Shown: positions 45,001 to 54,301 of the stretch, piece by piece
How the letters are laid out: every line of letters starts with the position of its first letter
How positions within the stretch are numbered: the first letter of the stretch is position 1
Source of the DNA: Serratia rubidaea
GTDB taxonomy: Bacteria > Pseudomonadota > Gammaproteobacteria > Enterobacterales > Enterobacteriaceae
Assembly: GCA_901472405.1 (NCBI GenBank)
Contig: LR590463.1
Location: 1,364,001-1,428,000 of the forward strand
Direction: 5' to 3'
DNA: 64,000 nt
Made by a program: the position numbers and the translations under genes
Notes under the pieces: model-generated
The model's input: the letters and a program-made list of their open reading frames with translations, nothing else
Databases searched by the model: none
What the model was told of the DNA's origin: nothing

Positions 45001-45651
45001 CCACACCGCTGAAGGCACCGTCGGCATCGCGGCATGTATATGTGCATCTACGGCATGGATTCGCCAGGGGGCTATCAGCTGGTCGGCCGCACGCTGCCGA
45101 TCTGGAACAAATTCCTCACCAATCCGCAGTTCAGCGCCGGCGAACCGTGGCTGCTGCGCTTTTTCGATCAGGTGCGTTTCTATCCGGTCAGCGAGCAGGA
45201 GCTGGAGACGCAGCGCGAGGCGTTCCGCGCCGGCCGCATGACGATCCGCATTGAGCACAGCGAGTTCGACTTTGCCGAGTATCGCCGCTTCCTGACGGAG
45301 AACGCTGACGACATCGACGCCTTCCGCAGTCGGCAGCAGCAGGCGTTCGCCGGTGAGGTGGCGCGCTGGCAGACGCAGGAGAACGAGCCGGAGGCGCAGC
45401 TGCTGCCGCCGGTCGCCCCTGAAGAGGTGGATGGCGAGCTGGTCAGCGCCGACCTGAACGGCAATGTGTGGAAGGTGCTGGTGGAGCCGGCCAGACGGTG
45501 GCCGCCGGTCAGCCGCTGATCGTGGTGGAGGCGATGAAGATGGAGCTGGCGGTCACCGCGCCGCGCGCCGGGGTGATCAAGCGCATCGGCTGTCAGCCGG
45601 GCGGCCGTCGGGCCGGGGGACGCCTTGCTGTGGCTGGAGCGCGCCGGCTGA
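42037..45651 (+). pseudogene. uca: Urea carboxylase (biotin-dependent), many frameshifts
   Basis: The span is 3,615 bp (1,205 codons), the normal length of urea carboxylase. Pieces in order: biotin carboxylase (FTTVLIANRGEIACRAIRTLKRL, AIYPGYGFLSESAEFADAC, FLEVNTRLQVEHPVTEQV), then KipI/KipA-like AHS domains ([31 protein letters not shown] in part, [20 protein letters not shown]), ending with the biotinyl domain (VVEAMKMELAV). About ten frame changes occur (near 42113, 42195, 42820, 43330, 43540, 43735, 44283, 44575, 45030, 45490, 45600). The first three are each a G run one base short. The ATP-dependent enzyme makes allophanate from urea. Confidence 0.9.
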
Positions 45652-45661
45652 GGAGATAACG

Positions 45662-46367
45662 ATGCAACTGACCAACAACCGCCATAAGGCGCGGCCGGAG
45701 GGGCTGGCGGAGCGCATCTACCAGCAGCTGAAGGACGATATTTTTGATTTCCGCCTGCTGCCGGGCGACCGCTTCAGCGAAAGCGAGATCGCCGGGCGCA
45801 TGGCGGCCAGCCGCACGCCGGTGCGTCAGGCGCTGTTCCGGCTGGAGCGCGAAGGCTACGTGGACGTGCATTTCGCAGCGGCTGGCAGGTGCGGCCGTTC
45901 GACTTCGACTATTTCGAACAGCTGTACGACCTGCGCATCGTGCTGGAGCGGGAGGCGCTGAAACGCCTGTGCGCCCGCCCGGCGGGCGAGACGCCGCCGG
46001 CGCTGGCGGCGCTGACGCATTTCTGGATTGAGGCGCCGCGGCTGGAGGACGGCCAGAGCGTTTCGCAGCACGACGAACAGTTTCATATGGCGCTGGTGGC
46101 CGCCGCCGGCAACGGCGAGATGGCGCGGATCCACCGCGACGTCACCGAGAAGATCCGCATTATCCGCCGGCTGGACTTCACCCAGGAGCAACGGGTCGAT
46201 GCGACCTATCACGAACACGCCGCGATTCTGCGGCGATTTTGCAACGTCACACCGAGGAGGCACAAACGCTGCTCAGCGATCACATAGCCGTCAGTAAGGC
46301 CGAAGTACGAAAAATAACCCTGCACCGCCTGCATCAGGCGCGCTTACAGCAGGGGCCCGCGTCTTGA
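45662..46367 (+). pseudogene. GntR-family (FCD) regulator within the urea locus, frameshifted
   Basis: From ATG 45662 the frame gives the winged helix LAERIYQQLKDDIFDFRLLPGDRFSESEIAGRMAASRTPVRQALFRLEREGYVDV (in order), then changes near 45880 to an FCD domain (FDYFEQLYDLRIVLEREALKRL, SQHDEQFHMALVAAAGNGEM, TEKIRIIRRLDFTQEQR) and again near 46235 to the last helix ending [15 protein letters not shown]. Rejoined it is about 235 residues. Lying between the urea carboxylase gene and urtA, it is probably a local repressor answering to a pathway intermediate. Confidence 0.8.
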
Positions 46368-46390
46368 TCACTTTCACCAGGAGTCGAACT

Positions 46391-47697
46391 ATGTCACACC
46401 GTCATTTTATCAAAGCCTGCGCCCTGTCCGCCGGTCTGCTCGGCATCGGGCTGGCGTGGAGCGTCCAGGCCGCCGACACCATCAAGGTCGGCATTCTGCA
46501 TTCGCTGTCCGGCACCATGGCCATTTCGGAAACGCCGCTGAAGGACGTGGCGCTGATGACCATTGACGATATCAACGCCAAGGGCGGGGTGCTGGGAAAA
46601 AACTGAGCCGGTGGTGGTCGATCCGGCCTCCCAACTGGCCGCTGTTCGCCGAGAAGGCGCGCCAGCTGCTGACGCAGGACAAGGCGGCGGTGGTGTTTGG
46701 CTGCTGGACTTCGGTATCGCGCAAATCGGTGCTGCCGGTGTTTGAGGAGCTGAACGGCCTGCTGTTCTATCCGGTGCAGTATGAGGGGGAAGAGATGTCG
46801 CCGAACGTGTTCTATACCGGCGCGGCGCCGAACCAGCAGGCGATTCCAGCGGTGGAGTACCTGATGAGCGAAGACGGCGGCGGCGCCAAACGCTTCTTCC
46901 TGCTGGGCACCGACTACGTCTACCCGCGCACCACCAACAAGATCCTGCGCGCCTTTTTACATAGCAAAGGCGTACAGGACAAGGATATCGCCGAAGTCTA
47001 CACGCCGTTCGGCTACAGCGACTATCAGACCATCGTCGCCAATATCAAGAAATTCTCCGCCGGCGGTAATACGGCGGTGATCTCCACCATCAACGGCGAC
47101 TCCAACGTGCCGTTCTATAAAGAGCTGGCCAATCAGGGCATCAAGGCCACCGACGTGCCGGTGATCGCCTTCTCGGTCGGGGAGGAGGAGCTGCGCGGCA
47201 TCGATACCAAACCGCTGGTCGGCAACCTGGCGGCGTGGAACTACTTCCAGTCGCTGGATAATCCGACCAACCAGAAGTTCGTCGCCGAGTGGCGCGCCTA
47301 CGCCAAGGCGCACAACCTGCCGAACAGCGCCAGCGCGGTGACCAACGACCCGATGGAGGCGACCTATGTCGGCATCCATATGTGGGCGCAGGCGGTGGAG
47401 AAGGCCGGCACGACCGACGTCGATAAAGTGCGCGCCGCGATGGCCGGCCAGCAGTTCGCCGCGCCGTCGGGCTTTACGCTGACGATGGACGCCGTCAACC
47501 ACCACCTGCACAAGCCGGTGATGATTGGCGAAATTGAGGACAACGGCCAGTTCAACGTGGTGTGGCAGAGCGAACAGCCGCTGCGGGCGCAGCCGTGGAG
47601 CCCGTATATCGCCGGCAACGATAAAAAGCCTGACCAGCCGGTGAAAGGGGCAACTAAGCGTGCGGCGCGCGGCCCGCCGCGCCCGCTGACGGAGTAA
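46391..47697 (+). pseudogene. urtA: Urea ABC transporter substrate-binding protein UrtA, frameshifted
   Basis: Signal peptide at [27 protein letters not shown], then [42 protein letters not shown]. Between 46600 and 46640 there are three small indels (A run short, G run short, an extra C), after which ARQLLTQDKAAVVFGCWTSVSRKSVLPVFEE and the rest follow normally (YPVQYEGEEMSPNVFYTGAAPNQQ, GSDYVYPRTTNKI-like segment as GTDYVYPRTTNKI). Length about 435 residues, typical for UrtA. Binds urea in the periplasm for UrtBCDE. Confidence 0.9.
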
Positions 47698-47706
47698 CCA
47701 CGACGG

Positions 47707-47726
47707 GGGCCGGGCGTAGCCGGCCC
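47707..47726 (+). promoter_or_regulatory. Hairpin between urtA and urtB
   Basis: A 7-bp stem GGGCCGG/CCGGCCC with 6-nt loop and no T-run sits 9 bp after urtA. Such hairpins often stabilise the mRNA for the abundant binding protein relative to the membrane genes. Confidence 0.45.
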
Positions 47727-47740
47727 GACAGAGAGGCAGC

Positions 47741-49325
47741 ATGATGCAATCTTTATGTTTATCCCGACTGCGGCCATTTCTCTGGCTGTTGTGCTGCCTG
47801 CCGCTGTGGGCGCAGGCAGGATCGGCCGGTGATTTCGCCGCCGCCGGCCGCAGCCAGCAGGCCAAATTACTGCAGAGCTGGGCGAGCGCGCCCGACGCCG
47901 CACGTCTGCCGCTGCTGCAGGCGCTGAAACAGGAAAACCTGGCGCTGGACGCCGCCGGGCGCGCATTTACCCGGCAGAACGGCGGCTGGACGCCGCTGGA
48001 GGGCGACGCCGCGCCGCAGGGAACGCCGAAAAAAGTGCGGCTGAACAACCGGCTGCGCATCCTGGTCGCCAACGCGCTGGCGGCGCAGCAGCTGGTGAGC
48101 GGCGATAAGGCGGCGCGGCTGCAGGCGGCGCAGACGCTGCAGCGTGACGCGCAGCGCGACCAGCGGCCGCTGCTGAAACAACGGCTGGCGCAGGAGCCGG
48201 ATGAGGCGGTGCGCGACGCGCTGCGCATCGCGCTGGCCAACCTGCAGCTGAGCGACGCCGATCCGCAGGTGCGTCTGCAGGCGGTGCAGCTGCTGGGCGA
48301 ATCGGGCGATCCGCAGACCCAGGCGCGGCTGCAGGCGCTGAGCGCCGCAGACGGCGAACCGGACGCCGCCGTACGCGCCGCCGCCCAGCAGAGCCTGACC
48401 CGCGTCACGCACCGGCTGATGATCGGCGATCTGCTCGGCCAGGCGTTTACCGGCCTGTCGCTGGGGTCGATTCCTGCTGCTGGCGGCGCTCGGGCTGGCG
48501 ATCACCTACGGCCTGCTCGGGGTGATCAATATGGCCCACGGCGAAATGCTGATGCTCGGCGCCTACGCGGCCTATCTGGTGCAGGGGGCGTTCCAGCAGT
48601 TGGCGCCGCAGTGGCTGGCGTTCTATCCGCTGGCGGCGCTGCCGGCGGCGTTCGCCGTGACCGCCGGCATCGGCATGCTGCTCGAACGTACGGTGATCCG
48701 TCATCTGTACGGCCGGCCGCTGGAAACGCTGCTGGCGACCTGGGGCATCAGCCTGGTGCTGATCCAGCTGGTGCGGCTGCTGTTCGGCGCGCAGAACGTC
48801 GAGGTCGCCAACCCGGCCTGGCTGTCCGGCGGTATTCAGCTGCTGCCGAATCTGGTGCTGCCGTGGAACCGCATCGCGGTAATCGTGTTTGTCGCGCTGG
48901 TGCTGCTGCTTACCTGGCTGCTGCTGAACAAAACCCGTCTGGGCATGAACGTGCGCGCGGTGACGCAAAACCGCGCGATGGCCGCCTGCTGCGGCGTGCC
49001 GACCGGGCGGGTGGATATGCTGGCCTTCGGGTTAGGCTCCGGCATCGCCGGGCTGGGCGGCGTGGCGCTGTCGCAGCTGGGCAACGTCGGGCCGGAACTG
49101 GGGCAGGGCTATATCATCGACTCGTTTCTGGTGGTGGTGCTGGGGGGCGTCGGACAGCTGGCCGGCACGGTGGCGGCGGCGTTCGGCCTCGGCATCGTCA
49201 ACAAAATTCTTGAACCGCAGATTGGCGCCGTGCTGGGCAAAATCCTGATTCTGGCGCTGATTATCCTGTTTATTCAGAAACGTCCTCAGGGGCTGTTCGC
49301 CCTGAAGGGCAGGGTGACCGACTGA
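47741..49325 (+). pseudogene. urtB: Urea ABC transporter permease UrtB, frameshifted
   Basis: The first 250 residues are the long N-terminal domain typical of UrtB: signal-like segment, then HEAT-like helices (EAVRDALRIALANLQLSDADPQVRLQAVQLLGESGD in order). At about 48470 the frame changes, and the LivH-like membrane domain continues (LGLAITYGLLGVINMAHGEMLMLGAYAAY, NVRAVTQNRAMAACCGV, VVVLGGVGQLAGTVAAA). Its stop overlaps the urtC start (TGATG). The full protein would be about 528 residues. Confidence 0.9.
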
Positions 49326-50401
49326 TGAGCCAACCCTTAACCCTCAGCGGCGTGCAGAAAGCGCCGCGTACGGCGCTGACCCTCGGCACGCTGTTGCTGC
49401 TGGCGCTGTTAATCATGCCGTTTCTGGCGCTGCTGCCCGCCGGGCACCCGCTGGCGATCTCCACCTACACCCTGACGCTGACGGGGAAAATCCTGTGCTA
49501 CGCGGTGGTGGCGGTGGCGCTGGATCTGGTGTGGGGCTACGCCGGGCTGCTGTCGCTCGGCCACGGCCTGTTCTTTGCCCTCGGCGGCTATGCGATGGGC
49601 ATGTACCTGATGCGTCAGGCGGCCGGCGACGGCCTGCCGGCGTTTATGTCGTTTCTGTCGTGGAGCGAGCTGCCGTGGTTCTGGAGCGGCACGCAGTATT
49701 TCGCCTGGGCGCTGTGTCTGATCGTGCTGGCGCCGGGCCTGTTGGCGCTGGTGTTCGGCTACTTTGCCTTCCGCTCGAAAATCAAAGGGGTGTATTTCTC
49801 CATTATGACGCAGGCGCTGACCTACGCCGGCATGCTGCTGTTTTTCCGTAACGAAACCGGCTTCGGCGGCAATAACGGCTTTACCGGCTTCACCACCCTG
49901 CTGGGGGCGCCGATCGCGGCGACCGGCACCCGCGTGGCGCTGTTTCTGGCGACGGTGCTGCTGCTGGTCGCCAGCCTGGGGCTGGGCTTCGCGCTGGCGC
50001 GCAGCAAATTCGGCCGCGTGCTGACGGCGGTGCGCGATGCGGAAAACCGCCTGACGTTCTGCGGCTATCAGCCGCGCGGTTTCAAACTGTTCGTCTGGAC
50101 GCTGTCGGCGGTGCTGTGCGGGCTGGCCGGCGCGCTGTACGTGCCGCAGGTAGGTATTATCAACCCCGGCGAAATGTCGCCCACCAACTCGATCGAAGCC
50201 GCTATCTGGGTGGCGCTGGGCGGGCGCGGCACGCTGGTCGGGCCGCTGCTCGGCGCAGGCATTGTCAACGGCGCCAAGAGCTGGTTCACCGTGGCGATGC
50301 CGGAATACTGGCAGCTGTTCCTCGGGCTGATGTTTATCGTGGTGACGCTGTTCCTGCCGCAGGGCGTGATCGGCCTGCTGCGCCGGAGGAAAGCGCCATG
50401 A
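49325..50401 (+). CDS. urtC: Urea ABC transporter permease UrtC
   Basis: A 358-residue LivM-type permease with about ten membrane segments: VVAVALDLVWGYAGLLSLGHGLFFALGGYAMGMYLM at segments 2-3 (read in order), the long loop DGLPAFMSFLSWSELPWFW typical of UrtC, and VRDAENRLTFCGYQPRGFKLFVW. It is coupled to urtB (TGATG) and urtD (ATGA), so the membrane and ATPase genes are translated as a block. Confidence 0.95.
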   Translation: MSQPLTLSGVQKAPRTALTLGTLLLLALLIMPFLALLPAGHPLAISTYTLTLTGKILCYAVVAVALDLVWGYAGLLSLGHGLFFALGGYAMGMYLMRQAAGDGLPAFMSFLSWSELPWFWSGTQYFAWALCLIVLAPGLLALVFGYFAFRSKIKGVYFSIMTQALTYAGMLLFFRNETGFGGNNGFTGFTTLLGAPIAATGTRVALFLATVLLLVASLGLGFALARSKFGRVLTAVRDAENRLTFCGYQPRGFKLFVWTLSAVLCGLAGALYVPQVGIINPGEMSPTNSIEAAIWVALGGRGTLVGPLLGAGIVNGAKSWFTVAMPEYWQLFLGLMFIVVTLFLPQGVIGLLRRRKAP

Positions 50402-51204
50402 ACGCCATGCAGATGACCGATGAGCTGTTTACCCACCCGCTGCCGGCCGATAAACGCCGCGGGCAGACCGATCCGGTGCTGCAGCTGGAGAAGATCAACG
50501 TCAGTTTCGACGGCTTCCATGCGCTGCGCGATCTGTCGCTGCAGATCGGCGTCGGCGAACTGCGCTGCGTGATCGGGCCGAACGGCGCGGGCAAAACCAC
50601 GCTGATGGATGTGATCACCGGTAAAACCCGGCCGGACAACGGGCGGGTGTTTTACGACCAGACGCGCGATCTGACGCAGATGGATCCGATCCGCATCGCG
50701 CAGGCCGGCATTGGCCGCAAGTTTCAGAAGCCGACGGTGTTTGAAGCGCTGACGGTGTTTGAGAACCTGGAGATTGCGCAGAAGAACCGCCGTTCGGTGT
50801 GGGCCTGCCTGCGCGCCAGGCTGAGCGGCGAGCAGCGCGACCGCATCGAGCAGATGCTGCAGACGCTGCGGCTGATGAATCAGCGTCACCGGCCGGCCGG
50901 GCTGCTGTCGCACGGCCAGAAGCAGTTTCTGGAGATCGGCATGCTGCTGGTGCAGGAGCCGCATCTGCTGCTGCTGGATGAGCCGGCGGCCGGCATGACC
51001 GATGCGGAAACCGAGTACACCGCCGAACTGTTCAAATCTCTGGCGGGCAGCCATTCGCTGATGGTGGTGGAGCACGATATGGGGTTTGTCGAAGCCATCG
51101 CCGATCGCGTGACGGTGCTGCATCAGGGGCAGGTGCTGGCGGAAGGCTCGCTGGCGCAGGTGCAGGCCGATGAGCGGGTGATTGACGTCTATCTGGGACG
51201 CTGA
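50398..51204 (+). CDS. urtD: Urea ABC transporter ATP-binding protein UrtD
   Basis: A 268-residue LivG-type ATPase: Walker A GPNGAGKTTLMDVITG, Q-loop IGRKFQKPTVFEALTVFENLEIA, signature-like LLSHGQKQFLEIGMLL, Walker B LLLLDEPAAGMTDAE, H-loop VVEHDMGFVEAIADRVTVL. The N-terminal 25 residues precede the ABC core as usual for UrtD. The signature reads LSHGQ, as in UrtD, rather than LSGGQ. Confidence 0.95.
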   Translation: MNAMQMTDELFTHPLPADKRRGQTDPVLQLEKINVSFDGFHALRDLSLQIGVGELRCVIGPNGAGKTTLMDVITGKTRPDNGRVFYDQTRDLTQMDPIRIAQAGIGRKFQKPTVFEALTVFENLEIAQKNRRSVWACLRARLSGEQRDRIEQMLQTLRLMNQRHRPAGLLSHGQKQFLEIGMLLVQEPHLLLLDEPAAGMTDAETEYTAELFKSLAGSHSLMVVEHDMGFVEAIADRVTVLHQGQVLAEGSLAQVQADERVIDVYLGR

Positions 51205-51227
51205 GTCGCATTAAAGAGGAAAGCGTG

Positions 51228-51926
51228 ATGCTGCAAGTGAACGAGCTGAATCAATATTACGGCGGCAGCCATATTTTGCGCGGCGTCTCTTTTGAGGCGC
51301 GGATTGGTGAGGTGACCTGCCTGCTGGGGCGCAACGGCGTGGGCAAAACCACGTTGCTGAAGTGTCTGATGGGGCTGCTGCCGGCGAAAAGCGGCGATAT
51401 CAGATGGCAGGGGCAGCGCCTCAACGGCTATAAGCCCCACCGGCGGGTGCAGGCCGGCATCGCCTATGTGCCGCAGGGGCGCGAGATTTTTCCGCGGCTG
51501 ACGGTGGAGGAGAACCTGCTGATGGGGCTGTCGCGCTTCAGCGCGGCGGAGGCGAAGCGCGTGCCGGACAGCATTTACCAGCTGTTCCCGGTGCTGGCGC
51601 AGATGAAGCACCGGCGCGGCGGCGACCTGTCCGGCGGCCAGCAGCAACAGCTGGCGATCGGCCGGGCGCTGGCCTGCCGGCCGAGCCTGCTGATTCTGGA
51701 TGAGCCTACCGAAGGCATTCAGCCGTCGGTGATTAAGGAGATTGGCGCGGTGATCGGACAGCTGGCGGCGCAGGGGGAGATGGCGATCCTGCTGGTGGAG
51801 CAGTTTTATGATTTCGCCGCCGAACTGGCGGACAGCTACCTGGTGATGGCGCGCGGCAGCATTGTGCAGCGCGGCGCGGGCGCCGATATGGAGCGGGAGG
51901 GCGCCCGGGCGCTGGTGGCGATTTAA
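51228..51926 (+). CDS. urtE: Urea ABC transporter ATP-binding protein UrtE
   Basis: A 232-residue LivF-type ATPase starting MLQVNELNQYYGGSHILRGVSFEA (ATG 51228; a GTG lies one codon earlier). Walker A GRNGVGKTTLLKCLMG, Q-loop YVPQGREIFPRLTVEENL, signature DLSGGQQQQLAIGRAL, Walker B LLILDEPTEGIQ, H-loop LVEQFYDFAAELADSYLVM. The Gln in place of the usual H-loop His is common in the LivF/UrtE group. Last gene of the urea operon. Confidence 0.95.
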   Translation: MLQVNELNQYYGGSHILRGVSFEARIGEVTCLLGRNGVGKTTLLKCLMGLLPAKSGDIRWQGQRLNGYKPHRRVQAGIAYVPQGREIFPRLTVEENLLMGLSRFSAAEAKRVPDSIYQLFPVLAQMKHRRGGDLSGGQQQQLAIGRALACRPSLLILDEPTEGIQPSVIKEIGAVIGQLAAQGEMAILLVEQFYDFAAELADSYLVMARGSIVQRGAGADMEREGARALVAI

Positions 51927-51971
51927 ACCGCCCGCCGCCATGGTGAAAGCCTGCGGCGGCGGACGCGGGGG

Positions 51972-52818
51972 TTACCTGGTGGCGATCGGCTGCTTGCCGT
52001 CCAGCAGGCCCCATTCGCTCCAGGAGCCGTCATACAGCCTGACCTGCGGCGCGCCCAGCGACTGCAGGCCAAAGGCCAGCACCGCGGCGGTGACGCCGGA
52101 GCCGCAGCTGACGACGATCGGACCGTTAATATCGACCCCCTTTGGCGCTGAAGGTCTGCCGCAGCGCCTCCAGAGATTTGACGCGACCGTTTTCCAGCAG
52201 CTCGCCGTAGGGAATATTGATGCTGCCGGGAATATGGCCGCGGTGCAGGCCGGGACGCGGTTCCGGCGCGTCGCCGTAGAAGCGGGCGGCGGCGCGCGCG
52301 TCGAGGATCTGGATATCGCTGCCCAGCGCCTGCTCCACCTGCGCCATGTCAACCACCGCCGCCGGATTGAAGCTGGCGTTAAACACGGCGGTCGGCCGTT
52401 TGGCGGGGCCGCTTTCCAGCGCGTTGCCGCGCGCCGTCCAGCCGTTCAGCCCCTCATCCAGCACGTAAACCCGTTTGGCGCCGAAATTGCGGAAGGTCCA
52501 CCAGCCGCGCGGGGCGGAAAACTGGTTGCCCTCGTCATAGAACACCAGCGTGCTGTTTTCGCTGATGCCCAGCTCGCCCGCCGCGCGGCCAAAGGCTGCG
52601 GCGTCCGGCAGCATATGCGGCAGCGCGCTGTGTTTGTCGGCGACGTCGTCGATATCGAAATAGACCGCGCCCGGCAGATGGCCGCGTTCAAATTCGGCCT
52701 GCATATCTTTCTTCGGCGTCAGGCCCGGCGGCGACATGCGCACGTCGACCAGCACCAGATCGGCATCGTGGAGATGTTGTTCAAGCCATTGTGGGGTAAC
52801 CAGAAAAGGAGAGTTCAT
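51972..52818 (-). pseudogene. sseA: 3-mercaptopyruvate sulfurtransferase SseA-type, frameshifted
   Basis: Two rhodanese domains. The N-terminal frame covers MNSPFLVTPQWLEQHLHDADLVLVDVRM through FSAPRGWWTFRNFGAKRVYVLDEGLNGW and the second domain start DIQILDARAAARFYGDAPEPRPGLHRGHIPGSINIPY (both read in order). Near 52135 a base is missing, and the second frame carries the active loop VVSCGSGVTAAVLAFGL (CGSGVTA, the MST motif) and SWSEWG. Full length about 281 residues, normal. It transfers sulfur from 3-mercaptopyruvate. Confidence 0.88.
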
Positions 52819-52865
52819 TATGATTGTTCGTCCGTCATGAAAACCGGTTTTTACTATACCCTAAA

Positions 52866-53351
52866 TTATCCCGCTTGCATGGCGGCGGTAATATAAAGCC
52901 CGTAGCCATATATCAGGTGCACGAGCGTGCTGAGCAGGCGCGCCCGTCCGGGACGCGGCGTTTTGGCGGCCGCTATGCCGAAGCCGAGTGCGGGCTGCAT
53001 GATGAAGAACGGCGCAAACAGGCTGAGCAGGCCGGCGAGTAAACCGATCGCGACGTCCGGCTGGCGGAACCAGTCCGCACCGCCAAGCCCCAGCGGGATA
53101 AAGGCGAAAACAATCCCCGTGGCATAGTGCATGGCCCATCCGGCTGCGCGTTCCCCGCATATCGCCGGCGTTGCCGTAATGGTAGCGTGCCGGATTTTCC
53201 CCCTTGGCAGCCAAAGGAGCCAGCGGCCAACCAGCGCATAGTCAAGTGACGGAATACGCAGCAGGTGTTTTTGCACCAGCGACCAGATATCCATACACAG
53301 CGTGGCGCCAATGCCGGTTATCACAATGCGGAAAATCAGTTCTGCTTCCAT
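52866..53351 (-). CDS. DUF2938-family membrane protein
   Basis: A 161-residue protein with about four membrane segments (ELIFRIVITGIGATLCMDIWSLV, AMHYATGIVFAFIPLGLGG, AIGLLAGLLSLFAPFFIMQPALGFGIAA in order, and a C-terminal helix). DUF2938 is uncharacterised. Start at MEAELIF, the usual family start; the extra upstream 17 codons fall in the promoter. It faces a MerR gene, and its promoter has the 19-bp spacer typical of MerR-activated genes, so it is probably the MerR target. Confidence 0.87.
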   Translation of the reverse strand: MEAELIFRIVITGIGATLCMDIWSLVQKHLLRIPSLDYALVGRWLLWLPRGKIRHATITATPAICGERAAGWAMHYATGIVFAFIPLGLGGADWFRQPDVAIGLLAGLLSLFAPFFIMQPALGFGIAAAKTPRPGRARLLSTLVHLIYGYGLYITAAMQAG

Positions 53352-53393
53352 ACGCGATGCCTCTTGTTCTCTGTCAGTGTTAAGCTGGTGAAC

Positions 53394-53424
53394 ATTGTGC
53401 AACTTGAATTCAGGTTTAAGTCAA
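53394..53424 (-). promoter_or_regulatory. MerR-type promoter with 19-bp spacer, driving the DUF2938 gene
   Basis: On the minus strand TTGACT (53424-53419) and CACAAT (53399-53394) are separated by exactly 19 bp. An imperfect dyad ACTTGAA-N6-TTTAAGT (53402-53421) fills the spacer. This overlong spacer with central dyad is the hallmark of promoters that MerR-family proteins activate by DNA distortion. The MerR gene starts only 3 bp away on the other side, so it is controlled at the same site. Confidence 0.7.
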
Positions 53425-53426
53425 CG

Positions 53427-53825
53427 ATGAAAGAGCTGGATATCGGGCTGGTGGCGAAACTCTCCGGCGTGGCGCCTTCGACGCTGCGTTTTTATGAGAA
53501 AAAAGGGCTGATTACGCCGATTGGCCGCAATGGTCTGCGCAGGCAATACCGTCAGGATGTGCTGCATACGCTGCAGCTAATCGCGCTGGGGCAGGCGGCG
53601 GGGTTCACCCTGGAGGAGATGCGCGGTATGTTTGATGCGCAGGGGAAAGTGACGATTGAGCGGGAAAAAATGCTTGAGCGAGCGCGGGCGATCGACAAAG
53701 CCATTCTCCGGCTTCAGCTGCTGAGCCGCGGTCTGAAACATGTTGCCAACTGCACGCAGCCGGATCATAGCCAGTGTCATGAATTCCAGAAAACCGTCGC
53801 GCGCGGACTGTCCCTGACAAAATAG
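53427..53825 (+). CDS. MerR-family regulator
   Basis: A 132-residue MerR protein: DNA-binding domain LDIGLVAKLSGVAPSTLRFYEKKGLITPIGRNGLRRQYRQDVLHTLQLI (4-52, in order), long dimer helix and a C-terminal segment with Cys-containing NCTQPDHSQCHEF (about residues 109-121). Two cysteines ten residues apart with a His between could bind a metal or sense redox, but this is not the CueR or ZntR pattern. Closest general type: YhjD/SoxR-like single-component sensors. Divergent from the DUF2938 gene. Confidence 0.88.
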   Translation: MKELDIGLVAKLSGVAPSTLRFYEKKGLITPIGRNGLRRQYRQDVLHTLQLIALGQAAGFTLEEMRGMFDAQGKVTIEREKMLERARAIDKAILRLQLLSRGLKHVANCTQPDHSQCHEFQKTVARGLSLTK

Positions 53826-53875
53826 TGCGTGCGGGGCGGCCTGTGGGATAAGGTGAGTTGAGGGAGGAGCCGACG

Positions 53876-54301
53876 ATGGCGGAGCAGGATTTCGGCGGCG
53901 CGAAGATCGCGCTGCTGCATCAGGGGCAGGTGCTGGTTTACCGGCGCGACTGCCGCGACGATATTCCGTGGCCCGGCCAGTGGGACCTGCCCGGCGGCGG
54001 GCGCGAGGGGGCGGAAACGCCGCTGCAGTGCGTGCAGCGGGAAACCTACGAAGAGTTTGGCCTGACGCTTGCCGCCGCTCAGGTGCATGAGCGCCGTTGC
54101 TATCCCGGACGGCGGCCGGGGGAGCCGGCCACCTGGTTTATGCTGGGGGCGCTCAGCGCGCGGCAGATCGCCGCCGTGCGCTTTGGCGATGAAGGTCAGT
54201 ACTGGCGCATGATGGCGATCGAAGAATTTATTCACCACCCGCAGGGGATTGCCCATCTGCGTCAGCGGCTGGCGACGCTGCTTGCTGCTCGTACTCGCTG
54301 A
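53876..54301 (+). CDS. Nudix hydrolase
   Basis: A 141-residue Nudix protein. The box is canonical: GGGREGAETPLQCVQRETYEEFGL, with the REXXEE-type metal-binding core RETYEEFG. GGAGGAG before ATG 53876. Substrate unknown. Its 3' end overlaps the converging DUF523 frame by 74 bp, an unusually long convergent overlap. Confidence 0.9.
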   Translation: MAEQDFGGAKIALLHQGQVLVYRRDCRDDIPWPGQWDLPGGGREGAETPLQCVQRETYEEFGLTLAAAQVHERRCYPGRRPGEPATWFMLGALSARQIAAVRFGDEGQYWRMMAIEEFIHHPQGIAHLRQRLATLLAARTR

